From NCBI RefSeq assembly GCF_041916735.1, contig NZ_JAYRYY010000012.1: DNA of 64,000 nt; one strand, given 5' to 3'. The position numbers were made by a program, and so were the translations under genes. The notes under the pieces are model-generated. The model ran no database searches. It was not told the DNA's origin and was given only the letters and a program-made list of their open reading frames with translations. Of this stretch, positions 27,655-36,140 are shown one piece after another (the first letter of the stretch is position 1; the number at the start of each line of letters is the position of its first letter). The stretch is from Zoogloea sp016790385. GTDB lineage: Bacteria; Pseudomonadota; Gammaproteobacteria; Burkholderiales; Rhodocyclaceae.

Positions 27655-30600
27655 ATGGCCTCTTCGCAAGACCGGCAAGATCCTTATTCCCTCCTTGAGC
27701 AGTGCCTGTCGGCCGACCGTCCGGCTTTGCGCCGCGATCTGCGCCGCCTGCCACGCCGCCCCCGCAGCCTGGCCGACCTGCCCGAGCCGCTGCGCCTGCG
27801 CATCGCCGATTCGGCCGCCCGGCTGATTGCCCGCGCCAACGGCCTGCCCAAGCCGGATTTCCCCCCCGACCTGCCGGTCAATCAGCGCAAGGACGAGATT
27901 GCCGAGGCCATCCGCCAGCACCAGGTGGTCATCGTGTGCGGCGAAACCGGCTCCGGTAAAACCACCCAGCTGCCCAAGATCTGCCTGGAGCTGGGCCGCG
28001 GGGTTGCCGGCCTGATCGGCCATACCCAGCCCCGGCGGATCGCCGCCCGCGCCACCGCCAGCCGCATCGCCCAGGAGCTGAAGAGCGAACTGGGCAGCAC
28101 GGTGGGCTACAAGATCCGCTTCACCGACCGCATCGGCCCCCAGAGCTACATCAAGCTGATGACCGACGGCATCCTGCTGGCCGAGACCCAGGGCGACCCG
28201 CTGCTCTCCGCCTACGATACGTTGATCATCGACGAGGCCCACGAGCGCAGCCTGAACATCGATTTCCTGCTTGGCTACCTGCGCCAGTTGCTGGCAAAGC
28301 GACCGGACATGAAGCTCATCGTCACGTCCGCCACCCTGGATGCGGAACGCTTTGCCCGCCACTTTGGCAATGGCGACACGCCCGCCCCGGTGATCGAGGT
28401 GTCCGGCCGCCTCTTTCCCATCGAGATGCGTTACCGGCCCGTGGAGCGGGACGAACCCAAGCCCGTGCGCCCTGGTGAGCCCCCACCGCGCCAGGACAAC
28501 CGCGGCCCAGACCGGGATCTCTATGATGCCCTGGTGGACGCGGTGGACGAGGCCCACCGCAGCGGCCCCGGCGATGTGCTGGTGTTCCTGCCCGGGGAGC
28601 GCGAGATCCGTGAGGCCGCCGAGGCCTTGCGCAAGGCCCACCACGCCGCCGGCACCGAGATCCTGCCCTTGTTCGCCCGCCAGTCGGCCCAGGAGCAGGC
28701 CCGCGTCTTCGCGCCGTCCAAGGGGCGTCGGGTGGTGCTGGCCACCAACGTGGCCGAGACCTCCCTCACCGTGCCGGGCATCCGCTACGTGGTGGATACC
28801 GGCCTTGCCCGGCTCAAGCGTTACAGCCACCGCAACAAGGTCGAGCAGCTACAGATCGAGAAGGTCGCCCAGTCGGCCGCCCGTCAGCGGGCAGGGCGCT
28901 GCGGCCGGGTCAGCGACGGCGTGTGCTTCCGCCTCTACGACGAGGACGACTTCAACAAGCGCCCCGCCCACACCGATCCGGAGATCCTGCGCTCATCCCT
29001 GGCGGGGGTGATCCTGCGCATGAAGTCGCTGAAGCTCGGCGAGGTGGCGGACTTCCCCTTCATCGACGCGCCCCTGCCGCGCATGGTGGCCGACGGCTAC
29101 CAGCTGCTGGCCGAGCTGGGCGCGGTGGAAGAGTTGGAGGGGGCGGCGGTGATGAACCTCACGCCCGTCGGCCGGGAACTGGCCAAACTGCCTCTGGATC
29201 CGAAGATCGGCCGCATGATCCTCGCTGCCCGCGACCGGGGCAGTCTGGCCGAGGTGCTGGTGATTGCCGCGGCCCTGTCTACCCAGGACGTGCGCGAGCG
29301 CCCGCCCGAGCGCCAGGCCGCTGCCGATCAGGCCCACGCCCGTTTCCGCGGCACCGAGCACGAGCAGAAATCCGAGTTCCTGTGGTTCTGGAACCTGTGG
29401 AAAGCCTGGGAGGAGGTCCAGCGCCACGAGACCTCCAGCAAGCAGAAGGCCTGGTGCAAGACCCACTTCCTGTCCTGGCTGCGTCTGCGTGAGTGGCGCG
29501 ATGTATACAACCAGCTGCACACCCTGTGCGCCGAGCACGGCTGGAAGGAGAACGATCAGCCGGCCAGCTACGAGGCCATCCACAAAGCCTTGCTCAGCGG
29601 CCTGATGGGCCACGTGGGCTGCAAGATCGAGGATGCCTCGGGGCCGGCCGCCGGCAGCTACCTGGGCGCCCGGGGCATCAAGTTCTGGCCCCATCCCGGA
29701 TCAAGCATCGCCAAAAAGGCCGGCAAATGGATCATGTGCGCCGAACTGGTGGATACCTCGCGCCTGTTCGGCCGCTGTCTGGCGCGGATCGAGCCGGAGT
29801 GGCTGGAGGAGGTGGGGGAACACCTGCTCCGGCGACAGGTCTCGGAGCCCCATTGGTCAAAGGCAAGCGGCGCTGTGCGCGCCTGGGAGCGTGGCACCCT
29901 GTATGGCCTGACGGTCTATCCACGGCGAGGGGTGAGTTATCGGGAGATCGATCCTGCCCTGTGCCGCGAGCTGTTCATCCGCGAAGGGCTGGTGGAGGGC
30001 GAGATTGCTGAAGGCCCGGCCAGGGGCATGGCTTTCCTGGCCCACAACCGACGCCTGGTGGCGGAGATCGAACGCCTGGAGCACAAATCCCGCCGCCCCG
30101 ACGTGCTGGTGGACGAAGCGCTGATCTATGCCTTTTATGACGCCAAACTGCCGCCGGAAGTCCTGGATGTGGCGAGTTTCGAGGTTTGGCGCAAGCGCGT
30201 CGAGCAAAAGGCACCCAAAACCCTCCAGCTGAGCCGCGACCAGCTGATGCGTCACGACGCCGAGGGCATCACCACCGATCGCTTCCCTTCCAACCTGGAG
30301 GTGCTGGGGCAGAAGCTCAAGCTCACCTACCTACACGCGCCGGGTGAATCGGACGACGGCGTCACCCTCACGGTGCCATTGGCCATGCTCAACCAGGTGC
30401 CGGCCAACCGCTGCGAATGGTTGGTGCCCGGCCTGCTGGAAGAGAAAGTGACGGCCCTGCTGAAGACCGTGCCCCAGAAGCATCGCCACCGCCTGCAACC
30501 CATGGCGGAGAGCGCTGCGGCCTTCATGGAGCGCTACGACGCGGGCGAGTTCGACCAGGACGATCCTCTGATCAAAGCCCTGCAACGCTTTGTCGAGGAA

Positions 30601-31731
30601 CGGGTTTCCCTCAAGTTGCCGATGGAGAGCTTCCGTCCCGAGAACCTCAACCCCCACTGTTTCATGAACTTCCGGGTTCAGGACGAGCACGGCCGGATCA
30701 TCGGGCAGTCGCGCAATCTGGCCGAGCTGCGCACCAAGTACCGGGACCAGGTGGCGGCGCGCTTTCAGGCTGCACGCATTGTGCCGGCCGCGGACGCCCA
30801 GGTGCCCGCCCGCAAGCCGCCCGCGGTGCAAGGGCCACAGGCAAGCCCCGCGGCGCCAGCCCCTGTCACCGACAAGCCACTGGCCGGCTTCACCGGCTGG
30901 ACTTTCGGTGCACTGCCCGAGCTGCTGGAAGTGAAGGTGGCCGGGCGTGACATCGTCGGATTCCCTGCTCTCCACGATGACGGCAGCAGCGTCTCCCTGC
31001 GCCCTTACGACACGCCGGAGGAGGCGGCCCGGGTGCATCGGGGGGGCCTGGCCCGCCTGTTTGCACTGGAACTGTCAGCTCAGGTGAAGGCCATCGAGAA
31101 GCTGCCGGGCATCCGCGACCTTGCCCTTCAATTCATCAACTATGGTTCCGAGGCCGAACTCAAGGCCCAGCTGGTCACCGCAACCCTGGAGCGGTGTTGC
31201 CTGCTGGAGCCTCTGCCCGGTGACGCCGACAGCTTCGCCCGGCGCTGCCAGGAGGCCAAGCCGCGCATCACCCTGGTGGCCCAGGAGCTGATGCGCCTCA
31301 CAGGGCAGCTGATCTCCGAGCACGCCACCATGAGCAAGCGCGTGGCCGGCCTGAAGACCTTCCCTGACGTGGTGGCTGACATCAACGCCCAGGTGGCCAG
31401 ACTGATGCCGAAGAACTTCCTGGTGGCCCTCCCTTACGAGCGCATCGCCCAGATTCCCCGCTACCTGAAGGGGGTGACGGTGCGCATCGACAAGCTGCGT
31501 ACCAGCCCGGCCCGGGACGCCCAGTTGATGGCCGAGTGGAAGGCGCTCGCCCAGCCCTTCGAACGGGAATGGCTGGCCAAGGCCAAGGCCGGAGTGACCG
31601 ACCCACAGCTGGAAGACTTTCGCTGGATGCTGGAAGAGCTGCGGGTGGGGCTGTTCGCCCAGGAGCTGAAGACGCCCATGCCGGTGTCGGTGAAACGCCT
31701 CCAGAAGATCTGGGACAGCCGGCCGCGGTAA
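27655..31731 (+). CDS. hrpA: ATP-dependent RNA helicase HrpA
   Basis: This 1358-residue DEAH-box helicase has the motifs CGETGSGKTTQLPKI (I), HTQPRRIAARATA (Ia), DEAHERS (II), TSATLDAERF (III), TNVAETSLTVPGI (V) and QRAGRCGR (VI) in the first half, then winged-helix and ratchet parts and the long C-terminal region with DUF3418-type sequence (ending in FAQELKTPMPVSVKRLQKIW). HrpA is known for remodelling RNA, including rescue of stalled ribosomes. Length and order fit bacterial HrpA. The ATG at 27655 (MASSQDRQDPYSLLEQCL) fits the family better than the longer open frame from 27514, which would overlap crcB by 91 bases. Confidence 0.96.
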   Translation: MASSQDRQDPYSLLEQCLSADRPALRRDLRRLPRRPRSLADLPEPLRLRIADSAARLIARANGLPKPDFPPDLPVNQRKDEIAEAIRQHQVVIVCGETGSGKTTQLPKICLELGRGVAGLIGHTQPRRIAARATASRIAQELKSELGSTVGYKIRFTDRIGPQSYIKLMTDGILLAETQGDPLLSAYDTLIIDEAHERSLNIDFLLGYLRQLLAKRPDMKLIVTSATLDAERFARHFGNGDTPAPVIEVSGRLFPIEMRYRPVERDEPKPVRPGEPPPRQDNRGPDRDLYDALVDAVDEAHRSGPGDVLVFLPGEREIREAAEALRKAHHAAGTEILPLFARQSAQEQARVFAPSKGRRVVLATNVAETSLTVPGIRYVVDTGLARLKRYSHRNKVEQLQIEKVAQSAARQRAGRCGRVSDGVCFRLYDEDDFNKRPAHTDPEILRSSLAGVILRMKSLKLGEVADFPFIDAPLPRMVADGYQLLAELGAVEELEGAAVMNLTPVGRELAKLPLDPKIGRMILAARDRGSLAEVLVIAAALSTQDVRERPPERQAAADQAHARFRGTEHEQKSEFLWFWNLWKAWEEVQRHETSSKQKAWCKTHFLSWLRLREWRDVYNQLHTLCAEHGWKENDQPASYEAIHKALLSGLMGHVGCKIEDASGPAAGSYLGARGIKFWPHPGSSIAKKAGKWIMCAELVDTSRLFGRCLARIEPEWLEEVGEHLLRRQVSEPHWSKASGAVRAWERGTLYGLTVYPRRGVSYREIDPALCRELFIREGLVEGEIAEGPARGMAFLAHNRRLVAEIERLEHKSRRPDVLVDEALIYAFYDAKLPPEVLDVASFEVWRKRVEQKAPKTLQLSRDQLMRHDAEGITTDRFPSNLEVLGQKLKLTYLHAPGESDDGVTLTVPLAMLNQVPANRCEWLVPGLLEEKVTALLKTVPQKHRHRLQPMAESAAAFMERYDAGEFDQDDPLIKALQRFVEERVSLKLPMESFRPENLNPHCFMNFRVQDEHGRIIGQSRNLAELRTKYRDQVAARFQAARIVPAADAQVPARKPPAVQGPQASPAAPAPVTDKPLAGFTGWTFGALPELLEVKVAGRDIVGFPALHDDGSSVSLRPYDTPEEAARVHRGGLARLFALELSAQVKAIEKLPGIRDLALQFINYGSEAELKAQLVTATLERCCLLEPLPGDADSFARRCQEAKPRITLVAQELMRLTGQLISEHATMSKRVAGLKTFPDVVADINAQVARLMPKNFLVALPYERIAQIPRYLKGVTVRIDKLRTSPARDAQLMAEWKALAQPFEREWLAKAKAGVTDPQLEDFRWMLEELRVGLFAQELKTPMPVSVKRLQKIWDSRPR

Positions 31732-31792
31732 AGTGGTGGCCGGGCGTGCCGTACCGGCACGCACCCGACCACTGGCCAACGGAGTCCGCCCC

Positions 31793-32206
31793 ATGAATGA
31801 AGCCCTTCCCGTACCCGACCTGCGCGGAGTCAGCCCCTCGCTGGTGCGCCTCACCCACGTGATCTACCTTCTCCATGCCCTTGCCGTGGTGGTGGGGGTG
31901 ACCTCCTCGGCGGCCACCGTGGCCGGCGGCTTTGTGTTTGGCCTGCCGTCGCTGCTGGCGGTGCTCCTCAACTACATCAAGCGTGGCTCGGTGCGCGGCA
32001 CCTGGCTCGACAGCCACTTCAGTTGGCAGATTCGCACCTTCTGGTTCACGCTGCTGTGGCTGGTGCTGTCCGGCCTGGTGATGCTGACCATCATCGGCAT
32101 ACCGGTGGCGGCGTGGCTGATGATCCCCGTGCTCGGGCTGTGGGTGGGGTACCGTGTGGTGCGGGGCTGGCTGGCCCTGTCGGGAGCCCGGCCGGTGGGT
32201 GCCTGA
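31793..32206 (+). CDS. Small DUF4870-like membrane protein
   Basis: The 137-residue protein has three or four hydrophobic helices (about 22-42, 45-62, 82-105, 107-125). The middle part LPSLLAVLLNYIKRGSVRGTWLDSHFSWQIRTFW is typical of the DUF4870/YtxH-like family of short membrane proteins of unknown function. A GGAG site lies 8 bases before the ATG at 31793. It is 61 bases after hrpA. No function can be assigned. Confidence 0.8.
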   Translation: MNEALPVPDLRGVSPSLVRLTHVIYLLHALAVVVGVTSSAATVAGGFVFGLPSLLAVLLNYIKRGSVRGTWLDSHFSWQIRTFWFTLLWLVLSGLVMLTIIGIPVAAWLMIPVLGLWVGYRVVRGWLALSGARPVGA

Positions 32207-32211
32207 ACGCT

Positions 32212-32793
32212 TCAGCAGCCGCCGGGCTGATAAATCAGCAGCGTATGAACCACCGCGCCCCGGTGGCGCACCGTGAAGCGATGGCCACGCAGGAAGGGGG
32301 CGCAGGTCCGGGTCTCGTCTGCGTCGGCGAAGCCCGTCTCCCCATAGGCGTCTTTGATCGCCCGGCGCAGTTCGCGGGAGGTGTACTGGGGGAAGGCGGG
32401 CATCGGCATGGTTCGAATACTGTCATCGACAATGAAGCGCTTGCCCCGCTGACGCAGGAGGCGAGGAGAGGAAAGCCCCTGCTTCCACGAGTCGAGTTCC
32501 AGGTGCGGGCCTTCGTACTCACAGCGCATCACCGCCACGGCCCTGGCCTCGACACTGAAGGGGCCGCTGACGCCGGGTGCCGCTTGCACCACGATATGGC
32601 TGAGAGGCGTCCGGGTGTCCAGATCGTATTCGTAGGCCGTCACCTTGCCACCTGAGCCGTCAGACTCGGCAAGCAGGCCGTCGCCAGCCCAGGCCTGGAT
32701 GCGGGAGAAGGGCTGGGGGGCGCCACCCGCCCATAGCGGGGCGGTGGAGAGCATTGCAAGCATTGTCAGCAGGAGGCGGGCAAGGAGGGGCAT
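32212..32793 (-). CDS. Secreted protein of unknown function
   Basis: The 193-residue product has a signal peptide (about 1-22, LLARLLLTMLAMLSTAPLWAGG). The mature part has mixed beta/alpha character with few hydrophobic runs and three Cys, of which one is the last residue. I recognise no family. It ends 6 bases from the stop of the convergent membrane-protein gene at 31793. The start at 32793 is chosen because the signal peptide begins there; a GGAGG-like site (CAAGGAGGGG on the plus strand complement is not usable) is not evident. Confidence 0.65.
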   Translation of the reverse strand: MPLLARLLLTMLAMLSTAPLWAGGAPQPFSRIQAWAGDGLLAESDGSGGKVTAYEYDLDTRTPLSHIVVQAAPGVSGPFSVEARAVAVMRCEYEGPHLELDSWKQGLSSPRLLRQRGKRFIVDDSIRTMPMPAFPQYTSRELRRAIKDAYGETGFADADETRTCAPFLRGHRFTVRHRGAVVHTLLIYQPGGC

Positions 32794-32926
32794 GGCTGGG
32801 TTCCGTGGGGGGCCTGGTGGGCGCACCCACCGGGGGCGCGCCGTGGCTCATTTCAACGAAAGGGCTTGAATCTTCGCCGTTCAGCCCTGATGCTAATCAC
32901 CATTGTCCATTTTTGCTCACCTTGCC

Positions 32927-33766
32927 ATGCGTGATTTTTCCTTGGATGTCAGTGAAGTGGAGTTCGACACGGCGGTCATTGCCCTGTCGCGGCGGGTGCC
33001 GGTGCTGGTGGACTTCTGGGCACCCTGGTGCGGACCCTGCCGTACCCTCAAGCCCATGCTCGAAAAGCTGGCCACCGAATATGGCGGCCGTTTCGTGCTG
33101 GCCAAGATCAATTCTGACGAAGCCCAGACGGTGGCTGCCCGCTATGCGGTGCGCAGCATTCCCGCCGTCAAGCTGTTCGTGAACGGCGACGTGGTGGACG
33201 AATTTGCCGGCGCCCTGCCGGAAGGGCAGGTGCGGGCCTTTCTCGACAGGCATTTGCCGGATGAAGCCGAGCGCCTGCGCCTGAGTGCTGCAGGGATCGC
33301 CGACCCCTTGCAGCGGGCGGAGCGCCTGCGGCAGGCCGCAAGCCTGTCAGGCGGCCGGCAGTCTATCGTCCTGGAACTGGTTGGCGCGCTGCTCGATGCG
33401 CGGCTGGTGGAGGATGCGGCGGCGGGCCTGGAAACCATCGCGGAACCGGATCGGGACGAGGCATGGCGATCATTGAAGGCCCGCCTCGATCTCATCGTGG
33501 GGGCCGAGGCGACGGACGAGTCGGCCCTGGTGGCGCGAATTGGTGCCGATGCCAAGGACTTTGAGGCCCGCTTTGCCCTGGCGGCGGCGCTTGCCGGGCG
33601 GGCCGAGTGGGGGGCGGCTTTCGAGCACCTGCTCGAGGTTGTGCTGCGTGATCGGGCCGACGCCCGTGGCAAGGCGCGGGACACGCTGGTGGAGTGGTTT
33701 GGCATCTGTCCGGATGCCAAGGCGGTGATGAACGCCCGGCGTCAATTGTCCATGTATCTGAATTAG
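32927..33766 (+). CDS. cnoX: Thioredoxin-TPR protein, CnoX type
   Basis: The 279-residue protein has a thioredoxin domain (about 5-110) with the active site WCGPC (Cys35 and Cys38) in VDFWAPWCGPCRTLKPML, the cis-Pro in RSIPAVKLF, and a C-terminal helical part (about 120-279) of TPR-like repeats. This is the layout of CnoX (YbbN), a chaperedoxin that protects proteins from oxidation and hands them to GroEL. E. coli CnoX has SXXC instead of CXXC; the full CXXC here suggests it keeps reductase activity, as in some other species. An in-frame TTG at 32903 is a possible longer start, but the ATG at 32927 fits better. Confidence 0.9.
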   Translation: MRDFSLDVSEVEFDTAVIALSRRVPVLVDFWAPWCGPCRTLKPMLEKLATEYGGRFVLAKINSDEAQTVAARYAVRSIPAVKLFVNGDVVDEFAGALPEGQVRAFLDRHLPDEAERLRLSAAGIADPLQRAERLRQAASLSGGRQSIVLELVGALLDARLVEDAAAGLETIAEPDRDEAWRSLKARLDLIVGAEATDESALVARIGADAKDFEARFALAAALAGRAEWGAAFEHLLEVVLRDRADARGKARDTLVEWFGICPDAKAVMNARRQLSMYLN

Positions 33767-33933
33767 CCAGGCCCCCTTCTCGGCGACGCACCGAGGGTGT
33801 ATTGGGCCACCGGGCGATGCCTTGGCGAGGTCAGATCAAGCCTGACTTGCGCGGCGCCAGCCGGGTCTTTGCGATGGTGCGGCTGATCGATGGCTGCGAC
33901 GCGCTTCTTGCTGACGCGACCCACTGAATTCAA

Positions 33934-33959
33934 GAAAAAGCCCCGCATGAGGCGGGGCT
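33934..33959 (-). terminator. Terminator of the EF-G paralogue gene
   Basis: Read on the minus strand, AGCCCCGC / GCGGGGCT forms an 8-bp stem with a 5-base loop, followed by five T. It lies about 25 bases past the stop of the EF-G-like gene at 33985. The rest of the 33767-33984 gap shows no gene that can be supported. Confidence 0.87.
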
Positions 33960-33984
33960 GACTGATTGCGCTGGTGGTGAGCCC

Positions 33985-36036
33985 TTACTGCTCGCCACCC
34001 CGCTTGCCCACGTGCTCCCGGGCGAGACGCTGCTGCACGTCGTTGGGGGCCGGTTCGTAGTGGCTGAAGGCGATGCTGCAACTGCCGTCGCCACCGCTGA
34101 TGGACTTGAGGCGGGATTCGAAGCCTTCCATCTCGGCCATGGGTACCTGGCTGGTGATCTCCGTCCAGCCGGGCTGCGGGCTGTCGGTGCCGGTGACGCG
34201 GCCGCGGCGGCCGGAGAGTTCGGCGCTGATGCCGCCGAAGTGCTCGTCGGCGACCCGCACGGTCAGGGTGATGAGCGGCTCCAGCACCACCGGCCGGGCG
34301 CCCTGGACGGCTTCCTGGAGGGCGTGGCGGGAGGCGGTGATGAAGGAGATTTCGTTGGAGTCCACCGCATGGTGCTTGCCGTCGAACACCGTCACCTTCA
34401 GATCCTGTAGCGGGAAGCCGGCCATCACGCCCTCGGCGATGGCCTGGCGCACGCCCTTTTCGACGGCCGGCATGAAGTTGTAGGGGATGGTGCCGCCCTT
34501 CACCTCGTCGGCCAGCTCCAGCCCGGCGCCCCGTTCCAGGGCTTCGACCCGTAGGGCCACTTCGCCGAACTGGCCGGCGCCGCCGCTCTGCTTCTTGTGG
34601 CGGTAGCGGGCCTCTGCGTTGCCGGCGATGGTCTCCCGGTAGGGGATGGCCGGCGGCTTGGTGCCGAGGGTGAGGTTCCAGCGGGTTTTGAGGGTGTCGA
34701 GCACCGACTTGAGGTGCACCTCGCCGAGGCCGCGGATCACGGTCTCCTTGGCCTGGAGGTTGTGCTCGACGGACAGGCACGGGTCTTCATCCAGCAGGCG
34801 GTGCAGGGCTTCGGAGAGTTTCTGTTCGTCGCCGTGCTTTTCGGCTGTCAGGGCCAGGCCGAAGACTGCCTGGGGATAGCGCGGTGGCGCCAGGTGGAAG
34901 TGGTCCTCGTCGTGGGAGTCGTGGAGGACGGCGTCCCGGTGGATGTCGTCCACCCGGGCCACGGCGCAGATGTCGCCGGGGATGCCGATGTCGATCTCGG
35001 TCTGGGTCTTGCCCTGGACACGCAGCAGGTGACCGACCTTGAAAGGCTTGCGGGCGTCGCCGATGAAGAGCTGGGTGTTGGGTGTAACTGTGCCCTGGTG
35101 GATGCGGAACAGGCCGAGCTTGCCGCGGAAGGGGTCGTTGCTCACCTGAAAGACATGGGCGATGACGTGTTTGTCGGCGTCGGTGGTGGCCTCAACGGCT
35201 TCGGCGGCCGGGCCTTCGCCCTTCAGGAAGCGGGGCGGGTTGCCTTCGGTGGGGTCGGGCAGCAGGCGGCCCAGGATGTCCAGAAGCTCGCGGATGCCGG
35301 CGCCCGTGCGGGCCGAGGTGAAGCACACGGGGATCAGGTGGCCCTCGCGCAGGGCGATCTCGAAGGGGTCGTGGAGCTGCGCCGGCTGAAGGGATTCGCC
35401 TTGTTCAAGGTAGAGGGCCATCAACTCCTCATCCACCTCGACCACCTGGTCGACGATGCGGTCGTGGGCCTCGCGCACGCTGGAGAAGGCGGGCACCGCG
35501 TCGTAGTCGGGCTTGAAGAAGCAGTCGATGACGCTGGTGCCCCCCGTGGTGGGCAGGTTGATGGGCAGGCATTCCTTACCAAAGCTCTCAACGATGCGTG
35601 TCATCAGCGCGGCAAAGTCCACCGCCGGGGCGTCGATGCGATTGACCACAATCATCCGGCATTTGTCGGCGGAGAGCTCCATGACCTTGCGGGTCAGGGT
35701 TTCGACGCCGGCGGCGGCGTTGATGACCACCACGGCGGTTTCCACCGCCGGCAGGGTGGCCAGGGCCCGGCCGAGGAAGTCGGGCAGGCCCGGGGTGTCG
35801 AGGATGTTCACCCAGTGCTCGGCCCATTCCAGGTGGGCGAGGGCGCTGTTCAGGGAGTGGCCGAAGGCTTTTTCCTGGGGGTCGTAGTCGCTGACCGTGT
35901 CGCCCTTCTCGACCGAACCGGCTGCGCCGATGGCGCCGGCGGTGGCCAGCAGCTTCTCCAGCAGCGTGGTCTTGCCGCTGCCGGATTGGCCGAGAAGGCT
36001 GAGGTTGCGGATGTCGCGGACCGAGGTGGGTGTCAT
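33985..36036 (-). CDS. Elongation factor G paralogue (EF-G2-like translation GTPase)
   Basis: The 683-residue protein has the EF-G domain order: GTPase (about 1-265; P-loop GQSGSGKTT, DTPGLPDFLG, VNRIDAP), beta-barrel domain II (about 290-380), then domains III-V (NLQAKETVIRGLGEVHLKS, RETIAGNAEARYRHKKQSGG, and the C-terminal GSCSIAFSHYEP). The P-loop and the NRID form differ from canonical EF-G (AGKTT, NKMD), which marks it as the second EF-G type present in many bacteria beside the one in the str operon. Its exact role is not known; such paralogues may aid special steps in translation or recycling. A clear ribosome site (AGGGAG) precedes the ATG at 36036. Confidence 0.88.
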   Translation of the reverse strand: MTPTSVRDIRNLSLLGQSGSGKTTLLEKLLATAGAIGAAGSVEKGDTVSDYDPQEKAFGHSLNSALAHLEWAEHWVNILDTPGLPDFLGRALATLPAVETAVVVINAAAGVETLTRKVMELSADKCRMIVVNRIDAPAVDFAALMTRIVESFGKECLPINLPTTGGTSVIDCFFKPDYDAVPAFSSVREAHDRIVDQVVEVDEELMALYLEQGESLQPAQLHDPFEIALREGHLIPVCFTSARTGAGIRELLDILGRLLPDPTEGNPPRFLKGEGPAAEAVEATTDADKHVIAHVFQVSNDPFRGKLGLFRIHQGTVTPNTQLFIGDARKPFKVGHLLRVQGKTQTEIDIGIPGDICAVARVDDIHRDAVLHDSHDEDHFHLAPPRYPQAVFGLALTAEKHGDEQKLSEALHRLLDEDPCLSVEHNLQAKETVIRGLGEVHLKSVLDTLKTRWNLTLGTKPPAIPYRETIAGNAEARYRHKKQSGGAGQFGEVALRVEALERGAGLELADEVKGGTIPYNFMPAVEKGVRQAIAEGVMAGFPLQDLKVTVFDGKHHAVDSNEISFITASRHALQEAVQGARPVVLEPLITLTVRVADEHFGGISAELSGRRGRVTGTDSPQPGWTEITSQVPMAEMEGFESRLKSISGGDGSCSIAFSHYEPAPNDVQQRLAREHVGKRGGEQ

Positions 36037-36140
36037 GCTTGCTCCCTTGTCGTTAGAGTTCTGAAGACTGGATGCGCAGATAGGCAAAAGTATCTGCCTC
36101 CGCAAGGGCCGCGACAACGACTCAGGTCAACAAAGCGCCG

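Noticed and set aside
31744..31762. 8-bp hairpin after hrpA (GCGTGCCG/CGGCACGC)
   Set aside because: No T tract and it lies within the short gap to a codirectional gene; too weak to call a terminator.
33694..33927. 77-codon plus-strand frame between cnoX and the EF-G paralogue
   Set aside because: It overlaps the cnoX end in another frame and has no ribosome site or family pattern.
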